The notes under the pieces: generated by a model
What the model was told of the DNA's origin: nothing
Seen by the model: only the letters and a program-made list of their open reading frames with translations
Databases searched by the model: none
Part shown: positions 1 through 9,246 of the stretch, piece after piece
Layout: every line of letters starts with the position of its first letter
How positions within the stretch are numbered: the stretch's first letter is position 1
Origin: Clostridium frigoris
GTDB lineage: Bacteria > Bacillota > Clostridia > Clostridiales > Clostridiaceae
Assembly: GCF_018861865.1 (NCBI RefSeq)
Contig: NZ_JAHLDV010000010.1
Location: 37,540 to 101,539, forward strand
Length of the DNA: 64,000 nt
Reading direction: 5' to 3'
Program-made: the position numbers and the translations under genes

Positions 1-2678
1 TGTTTTACAGCATGCTCCATGGCTGATGCTTGTGCTTCGTCTGATTTTAAGGTGTTAATTTTACTTTTAAAGTCATTTTCAAATAAAGTTATTGGCTCTA
101 TCCATTGGAAAACACCAAGAGATTTCAGATGTTTTTCAATTATTTCCCTTACCTTTTCTCCACAATCACTTATATCTAGTTCCTCTTGTGGACTATATTT
201 TGCTTTAGCTCCTGCCCTAATATATCCAAGCCACTTCACGTCATTTATAATATCCGTTCCAACATGTGATGGCAATAGTGATTCTACCGTTCCTGAAAAA
301 CGTTTGTATCCTATTTCAAATTCTGCTCTCTTGTCCTGTGGTTCTAACACATTAATAAGTTCATCAAGATTATTTTTATCTTTTCCCTTGAACATATTTA
401 TAATGTCTTCTCTATAGGAAAGCATTTCTTTATACAATTCATTCATAGGCTGCATAGGTTGACCTAAGTCTTGCTTATCAAATATGGCTAAAGCTTCCTC
501 TAAATAGTCCGAAACGCCATAATAGTCGACAACATACCCGCACTGCTTTATTATGATATCTTTTTTAATGTTTCCACCTTCAACTTCACGCGTAATATCT
601 GTGGTGCAAGTTCTGTTTACTCTAGCAATAGCTTGTAGTAAATTATGCTCTTTTAATGGTCTATCAAGATACATAACCTGCTCTATGGGTGCGTCAAAAC
701 CAGTTAAAAGCATATCCTTTACAATAATAAAACAAAGCTTATCTTTTTCTATAGGCTTCTTAAAATTATCTATAATTTTTTCCTGCTCTGCTTTTGTAGT
801 AAAATGTTCCTTTAAATAAGTTTCTTCATTTAAGTTACCAGAGAAAATAACTTTACACTCTAATTCTTGTCCTATAATTTCATTCATATGTTCCTTTATA
901 GCATTATAATATTTAACACAAGCCGCTCTACTTACACAAACAATTTGTGCTTTGAATCCATTAGGCAATATATTATCTTTATAATGTTTAAGTATATCTA
1001 TTGCAATATCCTTAATCCTGTCATCCGCTTCAATTATTGTTTTTTTATTGGCGTATTTTTGCTTTATAGCTTCTCTTTCTTCATCACTTTTCTCTTTAAA
1101 AGCTTCATCAAATAAATCATCCAAGGTTTCACCTTTAATATGAAGTTCAGGTCTTCTTCCCTCATACACTATCTTAACAGTAGCGCCATCATCCACAGCT
1201 TCCTTAATCCCGTACTTATCAATATATCCACCAAATGTTTGAGGTGTGGACTTGTCCTCTTTATCAATAGGTGTTCCAGTAAACCCTATAAAAGTGGCAT
1301 TAGGTAACGCTGTACGCATGTTTGATGCTGTATCCTTATACTGGCTCCTATGTGCTTCATCTGTCAGTACAATTACATTAGACTTTACTGTTAATACATG
1401 ATAAGGAAGACTAAACTGTTTCTTAACCTTATTTCCATTTTCTATAACTTCTCTTTCCTCAATTTCACTTTCAAATTTCTGAATAGTAGTCATAATAATC
1501 TTTGGTTGAGCATCAGCTAAAAGTTTTTTCATTACTGAAATTTTACCTGCTCTTTCTGGTGTAGTAATTTTTGATAGAGTTCTTATAAAAGTATTAAATA
1601 TCTGCTTATCTAAATCAATTCTATCTGTTACCACTACTATAGTAGCATCAGAAAGCTCTTTAGTTCTCTTTATCTTCCTCGCTAACATTACCATCGTCAG
1701 CGACTTTCCTGAACCTTGTGTATGCCAGATAACTCCTCCTCTTGATAAGGAATCCTTTCCATTATTCAACCTGCTAATTGCTTTGTTAACTGCTCTAAAC
1801 TGTTGATATCTAGCTATTTTTTTAACTATAACTCCATTATCAGTCTCAAACAATAAAAAGTTTCTCATAACATCAAGAAGATTATTCTTTTCAAGCAAGC
1901 CCTGGATAAATAAATTTTGCGCATTTTCCTTCAACCCTTGAACCTTATCCTTTGCAAACGGATAAGTGTCCTTCCACTCCAAATAATGAGTATACTGAGA
2001 GCTAATTGTTCCAGCATATGCATGGTACTTATTCATTATTCCCGTAAAGAAATTTGTAAAAAATAGCCTTGGATTACCCTCTGAAAAATCAGTGTCTCTC
2101 TCATTCATATATCTTCTAAGTTGCTTAAAGGCTTCTTTTTTGCCTATATTTTCATTCTTTGTTTTTTCTAAAAATGGGGATTTACATTCAAGAACAACTA
2201 CTGGAATACCATTAACAAATATAACTATGTCAGGATATATTGATTTCCCTAAAGAAGTTTTAACCTCAAACTGGCGTGTAACTAGAAAGTTATTATTATC
2301 CACATTACCCCAATCAATAAAATGCACTGTCTGGTGCTTTTTATGACCATCTCCATATATATCTTGTTCAACTGTATAATTTAAATCTACAATATCATCA
2401 TAAAGCTTTTCATTTATCTCTAATAGACTTGTCCCCAAATTCTCAGGTCTACTTAAATATCTAATGGTTTTATTAATATTACCTTCATCCATCCACGGAT
2501 TTAATTTTATTAAAGCTTTTTCAAGCCTTCTTACAAGGATTACTTCTGTTAAAGAATCTCTTTCTCCTTTTTCTGGGACAAGCTCTTTGCCATGAATAAA
2601 ATCATATTTCAAGTAATCTGTTAAGTATTTTATTGCAGGAAGCTCTACGAGAGTTTCCTCATTGCCCAAATCGCCCAC
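1..2678 (-). CDS. hsdR: Type I restriction enzyme R subunit (HsdR), C-terminus cut by window edge
   Basis: ATP-dependent translocase and nuclease subunit of a type I restriction complex, acting with HsdM and HsdS on unmodified foreign DNA. The frame is open from a GTG at 2678, preceded by AGGGGGAG six bases upstream, to the window edge (about 892 codons). Seen in order: a nuclease core PDIVIFVNG...VVVLECKSP near residues 145-165 (the D...ExK pattern), SF2 helicase motif I HTQGSGKSLTM near residue 315-330, and a DEAH box (VLTDEAHRSQY) near residue 440. The last visible residues (AQASAMEHAVK) match the conserved HsdR C-terminal region, so probably fewer than 100 residues are missing. It is the third enzyme gene of the hsdM-X-hsdS-hsdR operon, 63 bases after hsdS. 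Confidence 0.96.
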   Translation of the reverse strand, partial: MGDLGNEETLVELPAIKYLTDYLKYDFIHGKELVPEKGERDSLTEVILVRRLEKALIKLNPWMDEGNINKTIRYLSRPENLGTSLLEINEKLYDDIVDLNYTVEQDIYGDGHKKHQTVHFIDWGNVDNNNFLVTRQFEVKTSLGKSIYPDIVIFVNGIPVVVLECKSPFLEKTKNENIGKKEAFKQLRRYMNERDTDFSEGNPRLFFTNFFTGIMNKYHAYAGTISSQYTHYLEWKDTYPFAKDKVQGLKENAQNLFIQGLLEKNNLLDVMRNFLLFETDNGVIVKKIARYQQFRAVNKAISRLNNGKDSLSRGGVIWHTQGSGKSLTMVMLARKIKRTKELSDATIVVVTDRIDLDKQIFNTFIRTLSKITTPERAGKISVMKKLLADAQPKIIMTTIQKFESEIEEREVIENGNKVKKQFSLPYHVLTVKSNVIVLTDEAHRSQYKDTASNMRTALPNATFIGFTGTPIDKEDKSTPQTFGGYIDKYGIKEAVDDGATVKIVYEGRRPELHIKGETLDDLFDEAFKEKSDEEREAIKQKYANKKTIIEADDRIKDIAIDILKHYKDNILPNGFKAQIVCVSRAACVKYYNAIKEHMNEIIGQELECKVIFSGNLNEETYLKEHFTTKAEQEKIIDNFKKPIEKDKLCFIIVKDMLLTGFDAPIEQVMYLDRPLKEHNLLQAIARVNRTCTTDITREVEGGNIKKDIIIKQCGYVVDYYGVSDYLEEALAIFDKQDLGQPMQPMNELYKEMLSYREDIINMFKGKDKNNLDELINVLEPQDKRAEFEIGYKRFSGTVESLLPSHVGTDIINDVKWLGYIRAGAKAKYSPQEELDISDCGEKVREIIEKHLKSLGVFQWIEPITLFENDFKSKINTLKSDEAQASAMEHAVK

Positions 2679-2741
2679 AATTCTCCCCCTCTTATCTTTA
2701 TACTATATTCTTTAATTTATTATCTCATATCCAATTTTTCA

Positions 2742-3992
2742 TTAGACCTTAACCCTAATCTTCCCTGTCAAAAGATTCTGCATAAGTCCTTTTTTAAGTT
2801 CTTGAAGCTTTTCTTTTTTAGTTTTATATTGTTTTAACTTTAAATCTAATGTTGATAAAAAATTAGATATTTCAACTTGCTCTTTATACGATGGTAAAAC
2901 AACATAAATATCTTTTGTTTCACTTGGACTAACCCTTTTTCGGCTTCCTGTAGTACCTTTTTCTCTTAATAATAATTCATTCTGAAAAATATCTGAAAAA
3001 AAATATTGGAAATAAAAATCTATGTATATTTTTTCCTTACTAATTGCATTATAATTTATAAACTCAGTTGAACAAATTTGTATCTTCCCGCAAATGTAAT
3101 TTACCTTCCATACTCTTTTTTTTCTTGGATTAAGCTTAGAAACTAATATAGAATCTTTTTCAATAACAAATTTATTACTTCTAATTTCTTCACCATTTTG
3201 CAGAACTGGATTTCCTGTTTCATCAAAGGCTGGAATGCTATAATGTAGAAATAAGGCATTGTGTTCATATGGATTTATAGATTTATTATTAATTGTAAAA
3301 AGTGTACCTAATCTTCTAACTTCCCATGCCTCTGGTATCCTACCAATCTCCGTATCCTTAAATTTATCATGTCCAATTCCTTTTGTAAGAATCCTCTGCA
3401 TAAGCCCTTTTTTAAGTTCCTTTGTTTTTTCTATAAGTTTATCAGTGTTTTCTATTTTTTCGTCTACTGATAATAGTATTGAAAATATTTTTTGTTGCTC
3501 TTTTAACGATGGCATTGCTATTATTAAGTTTTTTAAATTATCTCCACTTATATTAGGAAATGTAGACCCTTCACAAAAGCTCAAAATTGAATCAATATTA
3601 AAAATCATTGTTTGATAAATGAAATCAGTTTGTGAATATTTTTCTTTTCCTCTAATTGAGGCTAACCCCCTGCCAATACAATATTTATCATCTGCTATAT
3701 TCATCCTACCTGTTGAACTTCCTCTTACACAAAACAATATATCTTTGTTTGAACATAACTTTGTAGGCTTTATAGTCCATTGTTTTGCAATTGGATACTT
3801 ACTTGTAAATTCTGTTGGTCCATTTAATAATGCTATTCCTTCTCCAATGCTATTATAAGAGCTTCCTATTGGTGATTGACCCATAGTAATTTCTGATATT
3901 CCTCCTAACTTAGCTACTTCCCAATTTTCTGGTATCTCCCCTAACTCCGTCATCTTATATCCTTCTTTAACCTTATTCACTATCTCTGACAC
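2742..3992 (-). CDS. hsdS: Type I restriction-modification specificity subunit (HsdS)
   Basis: DNA-recognition subunit that positions HsdM and HsdR on a bipartite target. The 416 residues show two target-recognition repeats. Each opens with the family signature (TELGEIPENWEV near residue 14, TEIGRIPEAWEV near 215) and ends with a conserved helical spacer (LKEQQKI...ELKKGLMQRIL near 160-200 and YKEQVEI...ELKKGLMQNLL near 370-410). The longest start is a GTG at 3992 without a clear Shine-Dalgarno. An ATG at 3953 has AGAAGG seven bases upstream, but EGYKMTE around that methionine is commonly internal in HsdS proteins, so the longer form is kept. The upstream small membrane ORF stops 7 bases before this start, implying translational coupling. 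Both recognition domains look complete. Confidence 0.94.
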   Translation of the reverse strand: MSEIVNKVKEGYKMTELGEIPENWEVAKLGGISEITMGQSPIGSSYNSIGEGIALLNGPTEFTSKYPIAKQWTIKPTKLCSNKDILFCVRGSSTGRMNIADDKYCIGRGLASIRGKEKYSQTDFIYQTMIFNIDSILSFCEGSTFPNISGDNLKNLIIAMPSLKEQQKIFSILLSVDEKIENTDKLIEKTKELKKGLMQRILTKGIGHDKFKDTEIGRIPEAWEVRRLGTLFTINNKSINPYEHNALFLHYSIPAFDETGNPVLQNGEEIRSNKFVIEKDSILVSKLNPRKKRVWKVNYICGKIQICSTEFINYNAISKEKIYIDFYFQYFFSDIFQNELLLREKGTTGSRKRVSPSETKDIYVVLPSYKEQVEISNFLSTLDLKLKQYKTKKEKLQELKKGLMQNLLTGKIRVKV

Positions 3993-3999
3993 CTCAATT

Positions 4000-4260
4000 T
4001 TATGTAATTTTCAAAACTAACCAAATAAGTAAAGTATTAATTAAATAATAAAGTATTTTCCCGCCTATGCTTCCGAACCATATATCATTTGCTCTACCAT
4101 ATCTAAAAACTTCACCAACAATTCTAAATGTTATTATTGATACTGGAACTCCAATTACCGCAGATTTAAATTCAGTTGTTGACCATAATATCTTAAATAT
4201 CAATAAAAATCCATTTATTAAAGAATCATATATCATCCTACCCATACTAATTCCCTTCAT
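4000..4260 (-). CDS. Small membrane protein embedded in the hsd operon, unknown function
   Basis: An 86-residue ORF sits between hsdM (30 bases upstream) and hsdS (stop 7 bases before the hsdS start), on the same strand. Two start options have acceptable ribosome binding sites: ATG 4260 (GGAG four bases upstream) and ATG 4245 (AAGGGA six bases upstream). The sequence has hydrophobic segments near residues 10-25, 33-50 and 65-84, with a charged loop (RYGRAND), so it should span the membrane two or three times. No family is recognised. Standard type I systems have no such subunit. It may be a passenger gene, an anti-anti-restriction factor, or a spurious ORF; the tight spacing on both sides favours a real gene. 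Confidence 0.6.
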   Translation of the reverse strand: MKGISMGRMIYDSLINGFLLIFKILWSTTEFKSAVIGVPVSIITFRIVGEVFRYGRANDIWFGSIGGKILYYLINTLLIWLVLKIT

Positions 4261-4290
4261 CTGTCTCCATAAAAACCTACATTATTAATT

Positions 4291-5811
4291 TTATTCTATT
4301 TCCTCAAATCCCAATTCTTTTAAATACCCATTCAGCCTTAATCCAATCTCTTTTTCCTTAATTCCTAACTCATTAATTTCCTCGATAACCGCTTTAATAT
4401 CTATCTCTTCCTCTTCTTCACTTGTATCAACGTATCTACTAATGTTAAGGTTATAACCGTTTTCCTTTATAGCTTCTATATCTACTACATTTGCATATTT
4501 TTCTACATCTATATATTCATCGAAAGCTGTAACTATTTTGTTTATATCTTCATCTCGCACTTTATTCTTATTTCCGTCCTTAACAAAGTTGTTACTTCCA
4601 TCTATAAATAAAACCTTATTTCTTCTATCTTCTTGTTTATTCTTATTTATCACGAGTATAGCCGCAGGAATACTAGTACCATAAAATATATTTTGTGGAA
4701 GTCCAATTACAGCTTCAACTAAATCATCTTTAAGAAAACCTTCTCTTATTTTCCCTTCTGACCCACCTCTAAACAATACTCCATGAGGGACTACCGAAGC
4801 CATTTTACCTCTTACATTTAAACTTGCTATCATATGGCAAACAAAAGCTAAATCTCCATATGATTTTGGTGGTATTCCATATGGAAATCTATGAAACTGG
4901 TCAGCACTTGCTTCTTCCAAACCCCAGTTGCTTAACGAAAAAGGAGGATTTGCTAAAACTTTATCATAGGTCTTCAAAACTCCTCCCTCTGTATGTTTAG
5001 GTTCCCTTATCGTATCTCCTTTTTGAATGTCTGCACCCTTTGCTCCATGAAACAACATATTCATCTTGCAAATAGCCCAAGTAGAAAGGTTAATTTCTTG
5101 TCCAAACAAAGATATGTTCTTATAATTTCCACCTTGATTCTTAATATATTGTAATGATTGAATGAGCATTCCGCCTGACCCAGCTGTAGGGTCGTAAATT
5201 CTCTCGCCTTCTTGTGGTTTTAACACATTTACCATTATTCTTACTATTTCTGTTGGGGTATAAAATTCTCCACCCTTTTTTCCACCTTCATCTGCAAATT
5301 GTTTTATTAAATATTGGTAAGCATCCCCCAATATATCCTCTGATGCAAGATTAGAGTTTGCAAGGTTAATAGTATCAAGTACCAATAGTAGTTGTGAAAG
5401 CTTCTTGTCAGGAACCCTTTCTTTATCATTATAATTAGCTGTAGTAAGGACTCCAATAAGCTCTGCATTTTTAGGTTCATCTTCTAATGCTTTAAAAGCC
5501 TTATCAAGTTCTGGTCCCACATTTAAATTCAAATTCTTCAACCTAGCCCATCTTGCAGTTTCAGGCACATAAAAAGTTTCATATATAGCGCTATCGTTTA
5601 ACAGCATCTCTACTTCTTCCGTAACCATTCCCTGCTCAACAAATTCCTTATATCTATGTCCTCTTTCTTCATCAAATTCATCATTTAATCTCTTCAAAAA
5701 TAGCAATCCAAATATGTAATCTTTATATTCCGCTGCCGATAATTCGCCTCTTAAAATATCTGCACAGGACCACAATACGCCCTCTAAATTTTGTAATGTC
5801 AATTTCTCCAT
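4291..5811 (-). CDS. hsdM: Type I restriction-modification methyltransferase subunit (HsdM)
   Basis: S-adenosylmethionine-dependent N6-adenine methyltransferase of the type I complex; it protects host DNA and forms the M2S core needed for restriction. The 506 residues start with the N-terminal helical domain (NLEGVLWSCADILRG), followed by FYTPTEIVRIMV, SAM-binding motif I (YDPTAGSGGMLI, near residue 208) and catalytic motif IV NPPF (VLANPPFSLSNWG, near 290). A C-terminal helical tail follows, rich in Glu/Ile. AGGAG lies nine bases before the ATG. It is the first gene of the operon. Length and motifs are normal, so this looks like an active enzyme. Confidence 0.97.
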   Translation of the reverse strand: MEKLTLQNLEGVLWSCADILRGELSAAEYKDYIFGLLFLKRLNDEFDEERGHRYKEFVEQGMVTEEVEMLLNDSAIYETFYVPETARWARLKNLNLNVGPELDKAFKALEDEPKNAELIGVLTTANYNDKERVPDKKLSQLLLVLDTINLANSNLASEDILGDAYQYLIKQFADEGGKKGGEFYTPTEIVRIMVNVLKPQEGERIYDPTAGSGGMLIQSLQYIKNQGGNYKNISLFGQEINLSTWAICKMNMLFHGAKGADIQKGDTIREPKHTEGGVLKTYDKVLANPPFSLSNWGLEEASADQFHRFPYGIPPKSYGDLAFVCHMIASLNVRGKMASVVPHGVLFRGGSEGKIREGFLKDDLVEAVIGLPQNIFYGTSIPAAILVINKNKQEDRRNKVLFIDGSNNFVKDGNKNKVRDEDINKIVTAFDEYIDVEKYANVVDIEAIKENGYNLNISRYVDTSEEEEEIDIKAVIEEINELGIKEKEIGLRLNGYLKELGFEEIE

Positions 5812-6002
5812 AATTCTATCTCCTCGTCAATCAATATCCATTATTTTAATGTTTTATTTTAATAATCTATTCGTTTTAGTTTACCACATTTTCGAATTTC
5901 TTTGTCTATTGTGAATTATTTGTTATAAAAATGATTATTATTAATCACAAATTTATTATTAAAATACAACCCTCTTTAACCGTCTCGTAACTGCTACCTA
6001 AA

Positions 6003-6040
6003 AAAACTCCATCTAAGGCATAACACCCAAGTGGAGTTTA
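6003..6040 (-). terminator. Rho-independent terminator, copy of the manC terminator
   Basis: On the minus strand AAACTCCA pairs with TGGAGTTT and is followed by a T run. It lies beside the manC 3' remnant and downstream of the Cap15-like gene, and resembles the hairpin at 9197-9238. Confidence 0.7.
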
Positions 6041-6051
6041 TTATAAATATT

Positions 6052-6111
6052 TTATATATATTTCTCAGTTTCACTGCTTCCTTTAAGTTCATTAACTAAT
6101 TGCTTAGTCTC
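6052..6111 (-). pseudogene. Remnant of the 3' end of manC (about 20 codons)
   Basis: In the manC frame the minus strand reads ETKQLVNELKGSSETEKYI and then a stop. The intact manC gene at 9247 ends EIKHLVNELKESKETEKYI. The match continues past the stop through the AT-rich spacer and into the terminator hairpin, about 105 bases in total (6001-6107 against 9198-9306). Upstream of the remnant the similarity ends abruptly. This is a duplicated tail, not an independent gene, and it marks one edge of the Cap15/RloAB cassette. Confidence 0.75.
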
Positions 6112-6123
6112 ATAGTGATTATA

Positions 6124-6678
6124 TTAATTTATTTGTATTATAAAATCAATATCTGTTCTTCTTTCTTTCATTGATTTAAGTCTTTCACTATATGTTTTTT
6201 TATCATTAGTACACCTCCTTAATTTCATTTTTTCATATGATGGCCGTTCCTTACCATTGTTATAATATTCAGCACTTCCAAATAAAATATTTTCAGTAAA
6301 CATTATTTTACAAAATCCCTCATGGGAACGGAGGTAGCCTTCACTAATGCCAGGTTTATTTTTATAATTATAACTTAGCTGATATCCATTTCTAGGAATG
6401 TGTTCAATACTGCCTTGAACACTTAAAGAAGTAGAACTTGATGTGCTAGTGTTTAAGACAATCAATATTTCATTCCAATCTTGCTCTATAGTTAAAAAGC
6501 CCGTCCAAGGTATTTCAACCCCTGTTGGATTTTTTAATGATAATCCCTCAATTTCATATTTACCATTTAAATTAGGAAATTTAAAAATTTCCCCAAATAT
6601 TCTATTTTTCCATACCCATTTTGAAAATATGAAGTAAACCACCAAGAATACTATAGCTGTAGAAAGTATGAATTTCAC
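6124..6678 (-). CDS. Cap15-like membrane-anchored beta-barrel protein (putative antiphage effector)
   Basis: The protein has an N-terminal transmembrane helix (residues 2-22) followed by a beta-rich domain (about 35-155). That domain has the pattern LNGKYEIEGLS, GFLTIEQDWNEILIVLNT, YQLSYNYKNKP, SHEGFCKIMF, LFGSAEYYNNG. This resembles the cyclic-dinucleotide-binding barrel of the CBASS effector Cap15, which oligomerises in the membrane and disrupts it. The GTG start used here has no good ribosome binding site. The same frame stays open upstream to about 6830 and encodes another hydrophobic helix, giving the two-helix layout usual for Cap15, but without an ATG/GTG/TTG. No cyclase gene is in the window. 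Family assignment is by pattern only. It diverges from rloA. Confidence 0.6.
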   Translation of the reverse strand: MKFILSTAIVFLVVYFIFSKWVWKNRIFGEIFKFPNLNGKYEIEGLSLKNPTGVEIPWTGFLTIEQDWNEILIVLNTSTSSSTSLSVQGSIEHIPRNGYQLSYNYKNKPGISEGYLRSHEGFCKIMFTENILFGSAEYYNNGKERPSYEKMKLRRCTNDKKTYSERLKSMKERRTDIDFIIQIN

Positions 6679-7117
6679 ATCTAAATGAAATTTTTGATTA
6701 AGTAAATATTCTATGATTTTGTTTATTGCTGAAGCAACAATACCTGAAATAATTACTAAGTAAAAAATAAATTTTACTTTTGGATGGTTATTTACGCATT
6801 TATTTGATTTTATACAACATTAAAAAATAAAATATCTCCTTTAAATGCCATGTTTTATTATTCAAACACGTATATTTGCTTATTTGTCACAAATATTAAA
6901 TATATAAAACTATATTTTATATATTTATTTATATATTTACCATATCACCATCGAAATTGTTTGTCTACATATTTAAAATAAATTCTGTTATTTTAATGAT
7001 TAATCGTAATTTTTTGTGGATTTTTCACATATATATGGGTATACTATATTTAAACGTAGTATTATATATAGAACTTACTATGTAACAAATGATTATAGAT
7101 TATTGGAGGAATTAATT
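6679..7117. other. Divergent intergenic region between the Cap15-like gene and rloA
   Basis: The left part (to about 6820) is an open continuation of the Cap15-like reading frame encoding a probable first transmembrane helix. AAAGGAGA at 6836-6843 and an ATG at 6818-6820 on the minus strand lie in a frame one base out of step with it. The rest (6850-7100) is AT-rich with no gene and presumably holds the divergent promoters; none is clear enough to place. Confidence 0.5.
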
Positions 7118-8374
7118 ATGTTAATGGAATTCAGTGTAGAAAATTTTCTGTCTATAAAAGACAGGGTAACTTTAACTATGGTGGCATCAAAAGATACATC
7201 ACACAAAAATAATCTTATAAAAAACGCAGACAAAGGTATAAATATTTTAAATACAGCTGTAATATATGGAGCAAATGCTTCTGGAAAAACAACTGTATTA
7301 CGTGCTATAGGATTTTTAGCTAATTTTTTAAACAGTTCTCATGAAATGCAAAGTGGTAAAAAAATATCTGTAAAACCATTTAGACTTGATAGAGCCTGCC
7401 TTGACAAGCCTAGTAGTTTTGAAATCATTTTTAAAACAGAGGGTATAAAATATTTATATGGCTTTTCAGTTACTAAAGATAAAGTTGTTGATGAATATCT
7501 TTACTACTATCCAAAGGGCAGGCAAAGTATAATTTTTGAAAGAGAAAATACAGATCAATATAAATTTACAAATGATATAGAACTACAAACTCAAATAAAA
7601 AATAAATTTCATTCTCCAAATAAGTTATTTCTATCTACTGCAAGTTTATGGGACTATAAACTTGCTCAAATTCCATTTGAGTGGATAAATAATAATTTAC
7701 AAATTATAATCTCCCATGAGAGATTAGAAGAAATCACTGCTGATATGATGAAAGAAAATGAAATCATTAATAAAAAAGTTAAATATCTAATTAAGAATGT
7801 TGTAAAAGATATCGAAGACATCACCTTTACAGAAATTGAATTAAATAAGAAAGATAATCCTCTGTTAAAATATTTAACCGAAGATGCAAAATCAAAGATT
7901 TTAAGCAGTAATGATAATAAGCTTTTAAGCGTTAGTACAGCACACAAAATTAATAATTCCGAGGAATTAATAGAATTCGATTTAGCAGAAGAATCTGATG
8001 GAACACGAAAGCTTTTTGGAATCTTAGGACCTTGGGTTACTGTTTTAGAACAAGGTCACACTCTTATTGTAGATGAACTTGATATAAGACTTCATCCTCA
8101 TTTAACAAGATTTTTAGTTGAACTTTTTCAAAATCCTGAGATTAATAAAAACAATGCTCAACTTATTTTTTCAACTCATGATACAAATCTTCTTGATCAA
8201 GATCTTTTTAGAAGGGACCAAATATGGTTTACAGAAAAAAAAGAAGATAATAGTACTGATTTATATTCCTTAGATGACTTTACGGTAAGAAAAGATGCGG
8301 CCATCGAGAAAGGCTATTTACAAGGTAAATATGGCGCAATTCCTAATATGAAAGGCGATTGTCTATGGGAGTAA
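7118..8374 (+). CDS. rloA: AAA family ATPase, RloA/AbiL-type
   Basis: An ABC-like ATPase of 418 residues, related to the RloA proteins found with restriction systems and to one component of lactococcal abortive infection system AbiL. Seen: an N-terminal strand (MEFSVENFLSIKD), Walker A GANASGKTT at residues 51-59, Walker B with a following D (TLIVDELDIRLHP) near residue 310, a switch region IFSTHDTNLLD near 350, and the family tail GYLQGKYGAIP. The open frame extends upstream to 7016, but ATG 7118 has GGAGG eight bases upstream and begins exactly at the conserved N-terminus. The stop overlaps the start of rloB by 10 bases, so the two are co-translated. The predicted role is abortive-infection defence (family knowledge plus context). 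Confidence 0.88.
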   Translation: MLMEFSVENFLSIKDRVTLTMVASKDTSHKNNLIKNADKGINILNTAVIYGANASGKTTVLRAIGFLANFLNSSHEMQSGKKISVKPFRLDRACLDKPSSFEIIFKTEGIKYLYGFSVTKDKVVDEYLYYYPKGRQSIIFERENTDQYKFTNDIELQTQIKNKFHSPNKLFLSTASLWDYKLAQIPFEWINNNLQIIISHERLEEITADMMKENEIINKKVKYLIKNVVKDIEDITFTEIELNKKDNPLLKYLTEDAKSKILSSNDNKLLSVSTAHKINNSEELIEFDLAEESDGTRKLFGILGPWVTVLEQGHTLIVDELDIRLHPHLTRFLVELFQNPEINKNNAQLIFSTHDTNLLDQDLFRRDQIWFTEKKEDNSTDLYSLDDFTVRKDAAIEKGYLQGKYGAIPNMKGDCLWE

Positions 8375-9120
8375 AAAGAAATATTGGAGAATTATCAAGA
8401 GATAAAAGACGAAAACGTAGAGTTAAACCTACTATTTTAATAATATCTGAAGGGAAGGATACAGAAGTTAATTATTTTAAAGAGTTTAACCTTAAATATG
8501 TTAATGTCGATATAAAAGTTGCAGATAAAAATTCTGCTGGTAAAAATAAAAGTAGAAAAACAGATCCTTCTCACCTGGTAGATAAAGCAATTGATTATAT
8601 GGATCATAAATATGACATAACCTGCGACGATGGTGACAGTGTTTGGTGTCTAATTGATGTAGATTTAAACTATAAGAATCCAGATACTATAAATCAGCGG
8701 GTAGAAGAAATAGAAAAGGCCTATAAAAAAGCAAAAAACTATGAAAAACAAAGAAAAAAAGTTATTAATTTAGGTATCTCAAATCCTTGCTTTGAGATTT
8801 GGTATTTACTTCATTATATTTATACAACTGCCAACCTTAAAAATTATAATGCCGTAAAAAATAAACTTGTAAAAGAAACACCTCTTAAAGATTATGAAAA
8901 AAACAAATGTATCAATAGCCTTCTTCATGATAAAACAGCAGAAGCAATTAAAAATTCAGTTAAACTTAAAGCTCATTACGAAAGTCTCGGAAAAATATTG
9001 ATGGATTTTAAGAAAAGTTCTTCTCTGTTGAATGTAAAAGATATTATTGAAAGTAATCCCTATACAAATGTATGGGAACTTGTAGAATACATTGAACAGC
9101 TTAATTTAATGCAGCCATAA
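8365..9120 (+). CDS. rloB: RloB family Toprim-like protein, partner of RloA
   Basis: A 251-residue partner of the upstream ATPase. After a basic N-terminus (LSRDKRRKRRVKPT) comes PTILIISEGKDTEVNYF with the Toprim-type glutamate (near residue 33). Further on lie SVWCLIDVDLNY, supplying a DxD acid pair near residue 95, and NPCFEIWYLLHY, a conserved RloB motif. In the family this gives an OLD-like arrangement in which ATPase and nuclease are separate proteins. ATG 8365 is chosen over a TTG at 8359; it lies about ten bases after AAAGG and overlaps the rloA stop. The gene ends 126 bases before the manC stop on the opposite strand (convergent). Confidence 0.87.
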   Translation: MGVKRNIGELSRDKRRKRRVKPTILIISEGKDTEVNYFKEFNLKYVNVDIKVADKNSAGKNKSRKTDPSHLVDKAIDYMDHKYDITCDDGDSVWCLIDVDLNYKNPDTINQRVEEIEKAYKKAKNYEKQRKKVINLGISNPCFEIWYLLHYIYTTANLKNYNAVKNKLVKETPLKDYEKNKCINSLLHDKTAEAIKNSVKLKAHYESLGKILMDFKKSSSLLNVKDIIESNPYTNVWELVEYIEQLNLMQP

Positions 9121-9196
9121 TATTAAGTTATTTACCTACTATTACCCATTTGAGGTAACACAGTTTCTATTTCATATTTTGGAATTAAATTATCAC

Positions 9197-9238
9197 AAAA
9201 AGCCCCACCTAGGTCAGAATACCCAAGTGGAGCTTATT
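9197..9238 (-). terminator. manC terminator
   Basis: The minus strand reads AGCTCCACTTGGG ... CCTAGGTGGGGCT followed by TTTTT. It lies between the convergent rloB and manC genes and is duplicated at 6003-6040. Confidence 0.75.
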
Positions 9239-9246
9239 AAAATATT

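Noticed and set aside
19..1115. Open frames on the plus strand (19-417, 553-819, 867-1115)
   Set aside because: They are antisense to the continuous HsdR frame, which shows helicase motifs on the minus strand.
7016..7117. N-terminal extension of rloA
   Set aside because: GGAGG and the conserved RloA start fix the ATG at 7118.
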